NCBI RefSeq assembly: GCF_010183535.1
Contig: NC_071329.1
Coordinates: 15,886,879-15,950,878 of the forward strand
Length of the DNA stretch: 64,000 nt
Source: Caenorhabditis remanei
Taxonomy: Eukaryota; Nematoda; Chromadorea; Rhabditida; Rhabditidae
Direction: 5' to 3'
The position numbers were made by a program, and so were the translations under genes. Of this stretch, positions 53,857 to 63,892 are shown piece by piece. Position 1 is the first letter of the stretch; every line of letters begins with the position of its first letter. The notes below the pieces were generated by a model. That model was not told the origin of the DNA and did not search any database. It saw nothing but the letters and a program-made list of their open reading frames with translations.

Positions 53857-55829
53857 CCTCTGCACTACTCGAGGAATGGACACCAGAAGACCCCATGACT
53901 AAAATAGCCAATGAAGTCGAAATGATGCGAAGACTCGAAACGCTCGGTATCGAAGACGTTTCAGTCGCAGAAAGCACTACAAAGACCGCTCAGGAACTAT
54001 ATACCCAGTTTACTATAACCGCTCGATTCAACGCGGAAGGTCAACTGGAAGTAGCATTACCACTAAATGGGAATGAGGTCAGACTGGCAAACAATTACGC
54101 GGTATGCGTCAAACGACTAGGGAGTCTTGTCATCACCCTAAAAAGAGGCAAAGACCTCAGACACGAATACTCAAAAATCTTTCACGATCAAGAGTTAGCC
54201 GGCTTTATCGAGCGAGTAACGGTCGAAATGTTGACGAAGCACAAACTTCACTACTATTTCCCTCATAGAGGAGTAGTGAAAGCAGATTCAATGACAACTA
54301 AACTCCGCATCGTATTCGACGCGAGTAGTCACGCATCAGGACAGTTGTCACTCAATGACTGCTTACATGCAGGCACCAACATGATCGTACCGCTCTTCGG
54401 AATCCTGGTCCGCTTCAGGTTCCCTCAAAAAGTCATTGTGGGAGACATCGAGAAGGCATTCCACCAAATTCCCCTCCAGGAAGAATATCGTAATCTAGCG
54501 ATGTTCCTGTGGTTAAAAGATGTGGATAAGCCGCCCACTCGAGACAACATCGAGGTACACCGCTTCACTCGCGCACCCTTCGGGATGACGTCCAGTCCTT
54601 TCCTCCTCGCAGCCTCTATCAATTATCAGTTAGAGAATAACCCTCATGAGCTGAACGAGGAAATCAAGGAGAACTTATACGTTGATAATTGTATGTTCTG
54701 TACAAACGACGAGTCCGCTATCCCGCAAATTGTTTCTGAGGCCAAAAAGGTGTTTAATCGCCTAGGCATGAACCTAAGAGAATTCATCACGAACAGCCCA
54801 GAAGCAATGGCGGCAATTCCGGAAGCCGACAGAGCCAAATCAGACGTAATTAAGCTCCTTGGATACAAATGGGACACCGTCAACGATACGATAACGGTCA
54901 AAATTGCCGAGCTAAACATTGATCACCCCACTAAAAGAGATGTAGCGTCTAAGCTTGCTGAAACGTTCGATCCGCTCGGACTGGTATCACCAATCCAGGT
55001 GCCGTTCAAACGCCTGATGCAACGCACATGGCAACAACAAGGGTCTGACTGGAAGGCACCTCTCCCAAATGAGCTGCTCCAAGATTGGAGGGCTCTGCGG
55101 ACTGCCTTCATAGACAGAGTGATTACCGTACGAAGACCGCTTACACCCGACTATTCTGACAGTCGAATCGAACTGCTTATGTTTTCGGACGCATCACATG
55201 ACATTTATGCTGCGCTATGCTACGCCAACTTCATCAGAGATGGACAGCCGCCAGTCACCCAACTGCTTGCCAGTAAAAACAAAGTCAAACCGTCAAAAGA
55301 GTTGAAATGGACCATTCCAAAACTCGAATTGCTCGGCATCGTCTGTGCATCCAATCTAGCTCGAAGCATCATTGCCGAGCTCAGAGTTCCAATCGCGAAA
55401 GTCCGCTTATTTACGGATAGTTCATGCGCTCTGTATTGGATTCTTTCTGGTCAAAATACCAGACAATGGGTTGCGAATAGAACTAGTGAAATCAAAGCAA
55501 ACCAAGCGAGACTGCTTGAATTGATGGAGACAATTGCAAAGAAGTCAAATAACGTGAAGGAGAATTCCACGTCAGATGAGAAGGTTGGAGCAGATCAAGG
55601 CGAGCGAGGTGAGAACTTGGCTCTGAGCATCGGCACCGCTTTCAGATGGTTCATCGAGGGATGCAGGAGGAATGCTGCGGTAAAGAGGAGTGTTGAAGTG
55701 GATGAAGAGGATGAAGAGCCACGTGTCAAAAGTGTGAAGAAACGAGAAGTGGAAGATGTGCCCGGAAGGTATGAGAGCTCCGGGTGGGCGAAGAATATTC
55801 AAATGTGTGCGGATCTTTTTAAGAAGTGA
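53811..55829 (+). CDS. BEL/Pao reverse transcriptase-RNase H, 5' and 3' truncated, 672 aa frame
   Basis: Open without stops but with no good ATG (the frame is entered around a TTG at 53811, out of frame with gag). RT motifs: LHYYFPHRGVVKAD, TKLRIVFDASS, VGDIEKAFHQIPL (Asp near residue 212), FTRAPFGMTSSPFLL and YVDN (residues 290-293; the second catalytic Asp is Asn, a variant I recall from Pao-type enzymes). The Peptidase_A17/RNase H-like part follows: FSDAS (near 460), PKLELLG and FTDSSCALYWI. At about 55550 homology ends; about 90 further codons (GERGENLALSIGTAFRWFIE, EVDEEDEEPRVK) are unrelated to pol. Integrase is missing. Confidence 0.85.
   Translation: MLPLQSDEYQVQAYLASALLEEWTPEDPMTKIANEVEMMRRLETLGIEDVSVAESTTKTAQELYTQFTITARFNAEGQLEVALPLNGNEVRLANNYAVCVKRLGSLVITLKRGKDLRHEYSKIFHDQELAGFIERVTVEMLTKHKLHYYFPHRGVVKADSMTTKLRIVFDASSHASGQLSLNDCLHAGTNMIVPLFGILVRFRFPQKVIVGDIEKAFHQIPLQEEYRNLAMFLWLKDVDKPPTRDNIEVHRFTRAPFGMTSSPFLLAASINYQLENNPHELNEEIKENLYVDNCMFCTNDESAIPQIVSEAKKVFNRLGMNLREFITNSPEAMAAIPEADRAKSDVIKLLGYKWDTVNDTITVKIAELNIDHPTKRDVASKLAETFDPLGLVSPIQVPFKRLMQRTWQQQGSDWKAPLPNELLQDWRALRTAFIDRVITVRRPLTPDYSDSRIELLMFSDASHDIYAALCYANFIRDGQPPVTQLLASKNKVKPSKELKWTIPKLELLGIVCASNLARSIIAELRVPIAKVRLFTDSSCALYWILSGQNTRQWVANRTSEIKANQARLLELMETIAKKSNNVKENSTSDEKVGADQGERGENLALSIGTAFRWFIEGCRRNAAVKRSVEVDEEDEEPRVKSVKKREVEDVPGRYESSGWAKNIQMCADLFKK
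55551..55829 (+). other. Unexplained in-frame C-terminal tail on pol
   Basis: About 90 codons open in the pol frame with a charged composition (DEEDEEPRVKSVKKREVED) and a patch SIGTAFRWFIEGCRRNAAVK. It is not BEL/Pao sequence I recognise. It may be a piece of a host gene joined by the deletion that removed the 3' half of the element. Confidence 0.45.
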
Positions 55830-56143
55830 AGGATCTTTTTAAATTTGATTTTTATGACTCTGCTTTTCTCGGTTCTTTATGTTTTGTACCTATTTTCCAT
55901 GTTTATCAACTGTCACTTTCCACGTTTCTTTTCAATTTCCTTCTGTTTCCCATGGCCAATTAATAAATTTTCTGCCCAAACATGCTGCCCATTGTATAAT
56001 TGAGATGTCCGACAGCTGAGGTTGCCCTCTCATTAAAAAGAGCCCCGCTAGGTGATGCCAGATCTCCATCAAGATGCAAAGACTGATATGAAGGGATAAT
56101 TGGGTGGGAAAATCATGATTCATAAGGGTATACAGCTGGCAGG
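55830..56143. other. Spacer downstream of the BEL/Pao remnant
   Basis: T-rich 3' flank, then ordinary intergenic sequence up to the MITE. An AATAAA is not obvious; TTAATAAATT at 55959 could serve as a signal. No gene. Confidence 0.45.
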
Positions 56144-56403
56144 CATACTTGCGAAATCTCGGCCCGGGCGGGTGAAAAAATGTGCATTTTTTCACAAAAT
56201 TTGTTGCCATTTTTTGGAATGTTCATCAAAAATAGTCAACAATTGTAGGTTCGACTTTTAATCAAAACTTGAAAACATAGTCGGAAACTCGGCTTTTTTG
56301 CAAGAAATTCAATTTTTCTCAAAAAAGTTCAATTTTCACTGTTTGTACTGAAACCCGAGCCGGGCAGAAAATTTTCAAATTGGCCCGGCTTGTCGCAAGT
56401 ATG
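56144..56403. mobile_element. MITE with GGGCC-rich ends (copy 2, degraded TSD)
   Basis: Ends CATACTTGCGA and TCGCAAGTATG, with GGCCCGGGCGGG and GGCCCGGCTTG just inside. The flanking octamers CTGGCAGG and CCGGCGGA match at five of eight positions, so the target duplication is eroded. Same family as 3777-4195. Confidence 0.7.
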
Positions 56404-56823
56404 CCGGCGGAGTACTGTAATGAGAATAACTGAAAACAAAGAAGACGCAACACCTGTATTTTAGACATTTCAGGTTAAATTACTCACAACAAGGGTGCTC
56501 CATCGGAAATAAAATTAAAGAAAAACCGGTTTTTCTTCCTCCCGGTTAAACTCTACCGGGTTTTCAAAAACAAAAACCGGTGAAAATCGATTTTCTTCGG
56601 TTTGCACCGGTGAAGAAACCAGTGAAAAAACCTTCTTTTTTTCATTTTTCAGATCTTCTCATCTCCCACTACCTCGACGTTTCCCATAAGTGGATTAGAC
56701 ATTTCACACTTCCTCCTCTGCAAGTCCACCTAATAACCAAGACAGCTGGTCTTGGTTAGGTTGCTAATCTAGTAGTAGTAGTAGTCCAGCAATTTCTTAT
56801 TCTCCCTTCGACAGACACTCAAT
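56404..56823. other. Spacer and G upstream region
   Basis: Contains several partial direct/inverted copies of AAAACCGG(T) within 56520-56630 and a TAGTAGTAGTAGT microsatellite at 56769. G starts at 56824. No further gene. Confidence 0.45.
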
Positions 56824-58102
56824 ATGCAACCCGCTCTGTCGTATTTATCTACAGAATGTGTTTTGAAATTTTTAGATTCGAATAAGAGGTAAACATTAAT
56901 AAGATTCCAGACGTTTTTATTCTAGTCTACAAACTCATTTTTACAGAATTCAACTCTCCCTCCGATGCCTGGCACTCCACCAAGTTGAGAAGTCAGTCCC
57001 CCTATACTTGGATCGTCTCTGTCTCGATCACTTCCGGATCACCATCAACCACATCAATTTCCATGTCTCCTCGAAGCAAATAACCGCTCATTCGAAAAGA
57101 GTCAAACGCCAAATACCTCTCCCTAGTCACATGACGAGAGCTCAAGTATTCAGAAGGTTGATGGATGCACTATTGAAAGATAGATATGAAATCTCAGTGA
57201 ATGAGATGACTTTCAGAGTTTATCTTCTCGATCTGTTCCCACTGCCAGAGAACATGAGGGTTAAAGTCAAGAGGCTTGACACGGGGCTTCTTGAACTAAA
57301 ACGATTGATTCCAGTTATTAATCAAACAAGTTCCCCATTGAAAGAATTGAAATTTGTGGCAAGAAACCAAACAGATCTTCATATCCCTATGGTTCATCGG
57401 GCTGAAAAGCTGGGGATCATTGATTTCAGTACCCACAAAAATAAAATTAACTGGGGGGTGATTTTAGTATTTCTGCCAAATAAAGAAATAGTTCTCAAAC
57501 AGGCGAAATTGTCCGATAGAGAAGTAATGAGTGTTGTTGAAAGCTGGCTGGAAAGTAAGAGGGATATCGGAGCATCGTTCACATGGGAACGATATGAGAG
57601 CAAAACTGTTGAGAAGGTGATGAAGAAAGTGAGAAGATGTTTTGGAGGAAACGTTGCAGCGATGGAAGAAAACGAGAAGTAAGTAGAATAATGATATAGA
57701 ACTGAAAATAAATGTTGTATTTTCAAAATTTACAATTTTGAATCTAGGATCAGAAATGTCAGGTTTAATGAAACCAACTATTTTCCTTTTAGATTATCTC
57801 CTTCCCTCGCCACACCTTGCCTTATTCTCCCGATGAACCCCACGTCTGAACTCATCCTCTATGGTACCGAAGAGAAAGGACTCGAAGGATTTACTTTCAA
57901 CTTGAAAATGGAAATTTTCTCAGCTGCATCTATCAATTCATTTCATCAACATCATCTTTATCAGTTCTACGCCCAGGGGCAGGAATCAGAATTTTCTCTT
58001 GTTTTAAACTTTTTCCACGTTCCAATTCTGGCATTTATTGCAGGCTGGTTGATGGGCTACGCGAGTATTGACGTCATCAAAAACCCGTCAGTTCAATTTT
58101 GA
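56824..58102 (+). CDS. G: DUF3557-like, hydrophobic C-terminus, 368 aa
   Basis: Exons 56824-56888, 56947-57678 and 57793-58102 (1107 nt, in frame). Exon 1: MQPALSYLSTECVLKFLDSNKR. Core: LRCLALHQVEKSVPLYLDRL, a short middle, LPENMRVKVKRLDTG, SPLKELKFVA, RCFGGNVA. Last exon: LPMNPTSELILYGTE, then FFHVPILAFIAGWLMGYASI, a possible membrane segment 15-20 residues from the end. It is single-copy in this window. Intron 2 (57679-57792) is plain AT-rich sequence. Confidence 0.83.
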
Positions 58103-58802
58103 AGTTTTGATTTCAATTATCATAATTATGTGTCACAAGTTTTAATAAACGTCCTGTCGATTTCGTTCTTCTTTTTTCTAGAAAATTCTTCTACTATCTC
58201 GACATTCCTAAAGGCAATAAACGGCAAGTTCACAAGGGAAGTACACGACGGACCGAGTTGAACTTTTTCTATAAATTTGACCATAAGTAATTTCGACCCC
58301 GAGGATTTCAAATCTGCAATAAAAATCTGCAAAGTGTTTCCGTGGACCGAGTTATGAGCCATCAAACTTTTCTTATGGTGAACATTTTACAACGAGAGAC
58401 ACGACCTGTATAAATGTCTGCCACAACCTAACCCCACGTTTTCCAACCATCGGTGGATCAACTCGCCCGGCTACCCTTCTTGATCCTTTCATAGATCGTT
58501 TTAATTGTTTTAATTGTGGTTTATTTTTGTAGCGAATAATAGTGTGTATGTTTGGTATCCCAATCTACTTTTTAATTTCTGCATTCTTTTCATTTTTTAT
58601 TCTGTTTTCCTGAAAATTAAACATTTGAAAAGTTTGACATTTTTTTCATAATTTTCTTTATGAATAAAGTTTTCGTTTTTAAGTTTCAAAACGGTTTCAA
58701 ATGCATAATAAGCAATACTCGATTTGAAGCTAAGCTGAAAAAATGTAGACTAACTATAAGAAATATTTTAATCGGGATAATTATAACTTTTGCTGTCTTC
58801 TA
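58103..58802. other. Spacer between G and mariner-like element 1
   Basis: 58140-58400 contains inverted-repeat fragments of a foldback element (ACCGAGTTGAAC, AAATTTGACCATAAGTA and ACCGAGTTATGAGCC) related in style to 6960-7409. The rest is AT-rich. No gene. Confidence 0.45.
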
Positions 58803-60059
58803 TTAGGTTGATTCATAATTTTCTGCAATTTTTCGATAAAACTTTGCTTCTATTTTTTTAAATCCAGAAAGACTTCTCGAATTCAAAATATTGTTTATCA
58901 GCACCGATGGTCTTCTGACAAGATTTTAGTAGCATTCTGATTCTCTCCGCGTAGACCATCCATTTGAGATCATTTGAAGAGGTAACTTGCTTCTATTTGA
59001 TATCCCCTTTTCATTCGGATTTTTTCCGGTTTAAATGACCTTGGAGTCAAGCAAAACGTTTTTTATCAGAGAGAAGAAGCCTGGATAAGTACGTTGAATT
59101 GAAAAAACTGTCCAGCCAGATGATAACAGTTTGTTGTGGGTTACTTTCTCAACACTTGAAAAAAGTGTTGTCATACCAAAAATGTCTTTGTGTTATATCT
59201 CCCCGTCTTGGAGTCACATGATTTTAAGTTTATTAAAATTTGAAACGTGAACATCTGATGTTACTTCCCTTACATTGTTCAGGAGTTCCTACCACTACTT
59301 CCAGAGTACTGAGTATCAGAGTCAAAAAACCACTTTTTCAGGTTTGAGAACACCCAGAGAGCGCAAATCTCAGTCCACACATTGTACTTTCCTCACATCG
59401 TTAGAATAAGAACTCCACTATTTATTGTTAATAAATAAATAGCCCGACCGTACGCGTGTTGGGTGGAAAAGTGCTAAGAACCAACTTAGGTCCAAGTGAT
59501 GTGCCATCTCATATTGATTCAAAACGTGTGGTATGTAACGACGAACTTTCTCACTCCGATAAATAATTTCCATCCATGAACTACAGTTACATGAGTCACC
59601 TTAAAAGAAGTTGACAACCTACGTGTGGTTTGACACAGATTCCCTCATACGATTCCCTGCTATAACTCCAAATCTAGATCTGACTGCTGAAAGAGAAGAA
59701 CTTCTTAAGTCAAATCCAAGTTTCTTGTTTCGAATCTTTTGAATCAAAATGTATTTGCGTTAAAACAAGGAGGCCTTTGTTAACATACATCAACAACTTT
59801 CTTTTGAATGACCTAGTTTTCAGACCAAAAACGAATGAAAACAAAATAACGTTTCAAAAACGCAAAAAAGTTGCTTGTAAATCAAAGCTCCGCTCTCGGC
59901 GGGAAAAAGATCCATATTTAAAACTTTGAAACTGTAACAAGTACTTGAGTTGGTCTACCAAACACAAAAAAGACCATATCGAAAAACGACTCCTGTGCCG
60001 AGAAAACAAAACGACAACCGGCAAGCTCGAAAATTGCAGAAAATTATGAATCAACCTAA
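58803..60059. mobile_element. Mariner-like element 1, 1257 bp, no recognisable transposase
   Basis: Left end TTAGGTTGATTCATAATTTT and right end AAAATTATGAATCAACCTAA, bounded by TA (58801-58802 and 60060-60061). The inverted repeat runs about 35 bp with TTCTGCAATTTT inside. The size and TTAGGTTG end fit mariner. No frame longer than 66 codons and no transposase motif were seen inside, so it is a dead or non-autonomous copy. Confidence 0.7.
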
Positions 60060-60077
60060 TATTATTCGAAAATCCCT

Positions 60078-60170
60078 CAGGTGTTAATTGACATAGATTA
60101 GATCCACGTCATTCATCGTCTGCATATCCACGTCACCACCTTCAAGGCTCAGCAAACAAATCTCCTCGTC
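60078..60170 (+). promoter_or_regulatory. Conserved upstream block of the E/F group (F2 copy)
   Basis: AGGTGTTAATTGACATAGAT, ATCTGCATATCCACGTCA-like sequence (one base shifted) and CCACCTTCAAGGCTC, as upstream of F1. It lies immediately after the mariner-like element, about 110 bp before the F2 start. Confidence 0.55.
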
Positions 60171-60274
60171 GTGGTGTAGAGTAGAGACCGTCATCTCCTC
60201 ATCTCTTGTGTACGACCAATCGATTTTTCTTGTCGACATCCCACAGTATTTGAATATTCAAACTTACTAACATC

Positions 60275-61656
60275 ATGACGAAGCCATGGACGTACCTCAG
60301 CTTGAAAGCTGTCTTTCAATACATGGATGGTAATAAGCGGTCAGTTTTTGTTTTGATATTACAATACCAAGCAGTCGCGTTGCTTGCGCGCCGCGGTTTA
60401 TATTGAAAAATACGACAAATAAACGTAACATTCGAACTTGGCACCCAGCCAAGTTTTTTTATCACCGTGGCAACCGTTGTGCGACTAAGCGCGGCGTTTC
60501 CGCGACCTTATGCTTTGCACTGCTGTGGATCATTTCATATTTCTTCAATTTTTTATATTTTCCGAAAAATTCCATTTCAGACTGGAACTAAATTTCCATT
60601 GTCCAGCACTTCGGTCTGCCGAATGCTCAGTGCCGTTGAACCTGCAATGCCTGACTTTCGAAAAAGAAAAAATTGTAGCCAACGGTGTTTGCTACAAGGT
60701 GGAGGGGTATCAAAATCACAAAGGATCAAAAAAATGGAGACAAAAAAAATGGGGATCAAAAAAGTGGAGACAAAAAAAAGTGGAATCAAAATCACTAAGA
60801 ATCAAAACAATTTTGGACGGCAGAAAACATGTTCGCGTGGAAATTTTGAAAGTTCACAATTCAAGTGTGATCCCCGACAGCCTGAAAATTAGAACGAGGA
60901 ACTTGGACTCTGGAGACTTAAACCTCGAAAGGGTGTTTTCTTTTATCAACAGATCTAGCTTTCCGTTAAAAAAACTGCGAGTGAACATTTCTAAAACTCG
61001 AAATCTCGAAAAGTATTTGGAATGCACTCAGACATTGATTCTTTTCGAGACTAACTACAATGGAGAAAATGCAGATTTGGTTCGAAACATTTTGCATGAC
61101 CGCAAGAGCTCAAATATAGTGTTAGAGAACATTAGTTTGTCGAGTAATGATACGGTTACTCTCATCCAAAATTGGAGAAATAACCAGAAGAAAATAGGGA
61201 CGGTCTTGACAATGCAGAATATATTCCGGATTGTACCGATAGTTTTTCCTGTTGGTGACGAATTTCCTTATGTTAACGAAATACTACAAGTTTCAAATGG
61301 AACCCATGCTAATTTAAACGATTCCGTTTTACAGTAAGTTTTAACTTTATTCTCCTACCCGCAAGTTGTCAGATCATGTCAAAAACCTTAAACCTTTTTT
61401 TTCTAGAAAAAATATGGATCGTCGTTGCATTTCGTTCCCGTTCAACGAGACGTCCGAGCTGGTTTTGTACAGTGTAAGAGATGGACCAATATGGAATAGA
61501 AGAACCAAACTTGAAGTGATGCCAATCACATCTACTGGACCAGAAACCCTTTTTGATATTTTCATAGATCTACTGATTTTTTCAAGTTATTTCATTTTAC
61601 TGCTAATCGCCCTCATTCTTACAGCAGCAGTAGGCGTAGCAATCGAAAAAATGTGA
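60275..61656 (+). CDS. F2: DUF3557-like, membrane segment, Lys/Trp-rich insertion, 355 aa
   Basis: Exons 60275-60339, 60581-61333 and 61407-61656 (1068 nt, in frame). Same boxes as F1: MTKPWTYLSLKAVFQYMDGN, SAECSVPLNLQCL, ILDGRKHVRVEIL, IPDSLKIRTRNLDSG, FPLKKLRVNI, QVSNGTHAN; last exon FNETSELVLYSVRDGP, then LLIFSSYFILLLIALILTAA. After YKVE there is an in-frame insertion of about 20 residues made of repeated GSKKWRQKK units, encoded by ATCAAAAAAATGGAGAC-type repeats (60718-60790). The first donor is GTCAG instead of GTTAG in F1. Otherwise intact. Confidence 0.85.
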
Positions 61657-61847
61657 ACTTTTTGAGTGGGTCGTATTTAAGGCCAGTAATTTTATTATCA
61701 ATTACATCACCAATCGCTTTTTTCTTCAATTTTGCAAAAATATCCTCTGTATTTCTCTTTCCTTCATTGTATTTTCACTCATTTTCTGACGTTAATACAT
61801 CTACTTGATATGAAATAAACACTATAGTAAACAGTTACCATAAATAC
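61657..61847. other. F2 3' flank
   Basis: Inverted copy of the F1 3' flank (GAAAATACAATGAA-type sequence on the minus strand). No gene. Confidence 0.5.
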
Positions 61848-62191
61848 CATACTTGCAACGGGCCGGGTCGGGCCGATTTGAGAATTTTCACCGGCTTGAC
61901 CCGGCCCGGCCCAGTCGGCCCGGATCACAGTACAAAAATTTGAAATTTTTAATTTTTTTGAAATTTTTTTTTGATTTTTTCGCAAAAAAGTCGAATCTTC
62001 GACTATGTTTTTACATATCGATAAAACTCAAGTGTACGTAGGATTTTTGACTATTTTTGATGTAAATTTCAAAAAAATATCGAAAAATTTTGTGAAAAAA
62101 TTGTGCTGATATTTTGACTCCGGGCCGGCAACTTTCTCAACCGGCCCGGCCAACGGGCCGAGCCGGGCCGGGCCGATATTTTGCAAGTATG
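61848..62191. mobile_element. MITE with GGGCC-rich ends, perfect 8-bp TSD (copy 3)
   Basis: Ends CATACTTGCAA and TTTGCAAGTATG. Flanking repeat ATAAATAC at 61840-61847 and 62192-62199. Inside each end are GGGCCGGGTCGGGCC and GGGCCGAGCCGGGCC clusters. Same family as 3777-4195 and 56144-56403. Confidence 0.8.
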
Positions 62192-62597
62192 ATAAATACT
62201 GTATTATAACGGCACCTGTAATAGAACGGCACCTGTATTATAACGGCACCCCGTCTCTACTCAGAATCCATAAAAATGTTTATCAGGGGGTTTTTTCTCG
62301 GTTCTGATTAGTAGCAACGTGTTTGGTCACTTCTAGATCAGCAAATAAAACGTCCAAAAAAGATTTTTCGTTCAATTTTAATGAGTTTCTGAAACCACAA
62401 AATTTCTCTCGGAGGCAGTTGAAAAATATAACGGCATGCCGTTATAATACAGTGTTTACGGTAAATCGATTTTGGGTTTCTACGTTATCACAAGAAGGAG
62501 GCCCTTCTTTACATATAGCTCACTAAACCCCGTCCCTTACTTTAGCTCTGTAACTCGATTTGTAACCGAGTGAGCTGAAATGAGATCAGTGAATCTA
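62192..62597. other. Spacer upstream of mariner-like element 2
   Basis: Contains three near-direct copies of TATAACGGCACC(T/C)G (62202-62250) and a related ATAACGGCATGCCGTTATAA palindrome at 62430. Probably a fragment of another MITE. No gene. Confidence 0.5.
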
Positions 62598-63863
62598 TTA
62601 GGCTGGTGCATAAGTTTCTTTCTTTTTTTGAGGTTGAACTTTGACTCACGGTTTCTAGATACTGTGATTGTTTATCGACCCAAGCTTTTTTGCATTCTAA
62701 TGGCCATCTCAGTGGCTAACAAATACAGTTTTAAGTTGGTGCCTAGACATTCCGCTCGTTAAAACGATGGTATTTTCTGTGGTCAACCAAACGCCTATTT
62801 TGGAACGTTTTTTGGTTGTAGTCGGCATTGGTATCAAAGTTTGACGATCTTAATGGAAACTAAATGAAATTTATAGAAAAATACTTTATCTTGTTGTCAC
62901 ATTTTAGTTTTCGGTCAGAACGTTAAAGGAGAAAAATTATGATCAGACAATTGAGAGCAACTAGAAATCATTGTTCAGCTACGTTCAAGCATATTACAGA
63001 AACATCTGAGAGAGCATTTATGCCAAACTATGTGTAAAAGTTAGAAGGCAACATGAGTAAGTGATTCCAGAAAAAAACGATAAGAAAACCATTCAATTAA
63101 GTTATAAAACGTGGGTCGCGTGTTTGCTATGATTTTTGTGCTTTCAAGAAATTTTGTGTAGTAGACCTGGGTGAAGTCTAGGTCTCTTCTCAACGCTTTC
63201 AAGCAAGTCAGAACTATCCCCTTACAAGTAATCAACAGTAGATACATTACTCTGAAAATGTGCAAAAGATCTAGTAGATTGATTAAGAAGCACGAGTAGC
63301 AGGCTTCATCAAACTTAAAAATCACGTGATTTTGATGATGTTGAGTTCGTGCTTCCTGTGAGAAAAAGCAAATTGCTTAGTCATCTGAAACAAAATAAAT
63401 TCAGAAACGTCAATGCCTACTCTACTCAATAATAAACATTTCTACCAATTTCCTTATCTAGCGTTAAAGAAAAATCGAAAAAACTCACACATCCGTAAAT
63501 TGCTGATCCTCGCCGTTTTTCAACGACCGGCCTAAACTACAGTTGCTTAGTTCAAATGTTATTATTAATTTTTTTAGCATAATTTTCCTAGCTTGTTTTA
63601 ATTTTAAATAGATCACCCATTCTCGTCAACATATTCTGAGAAAAAAATGAAGACGAAGAATGGTACCAAAAAAGGGTTCCTCAAGTATGTTGACTTGTCT
63701 ACGGCTGAGATTAAGCAGATGGCAGACGTCATGTCACAGGTATAATCACAATAAGTTATAGGCACTAAATAACTATTTTTCTCATTATGTGAGTTATTAG
63801 CCTTCTAGAAATTTCATGACAAAAATGATCTAAAAAAAGAAAGAAACTTATGCACCAGCCTGA
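62598..63863. mobile_element. Mariner-like element 2, 1266 bp, no recognisable transposase
   Basis: Left end TTAGGCTGGTGCATAAGTTT, right end AAACTTATGCACCAGCCTGA, bounded by TA (62596-62597 and 63864-63865). The terminal sequence is the classical mariner type. The interior has no frame with a transposase motif, although the length is that of a full element, so the coding region has decayed. It differs in sequence from element 1. Confidence 0.7.
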
Positions 63864-63892
63864 TATGATGTGTTCTATTCTCTCAGGTGTTA

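Larger units (their letters stand above)
41771..55550 (+). mobile_element. Proposed truncated giant BEL/Pao retroelement with accessory genes
   Basis: Order: LTR-like leader (41.8-42.3), hairpin array (42.6-42.9), spliced gene K1 (43.3-45.0), spliced zinc-knuckle gene K2 (45.2-46.4), second hairpin array (46.7-46.95), small basic ORF (47.07-47.26), spliced gene K3 (48.2-51.15), gag (51.86-53.86), RT/RNase H (53.81-55.55). Integrase and 3' LTR are missing. The CCGCT motif is dense on the plus strand throughout, in all frames and between genes, and thins out beyond the RNase H end. That supports a single origin for the whole stretch. The alternative is a host gene cluster with a separate BEL insertion at 51.5-55.5 kb. 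Confidence 0.5.

Noticed and set aside
59854..60054. Mariner transposase remnant in element 1
   Set aside because: The longest frames contain no catalytic or helix-turn-helix motif that I recognise.
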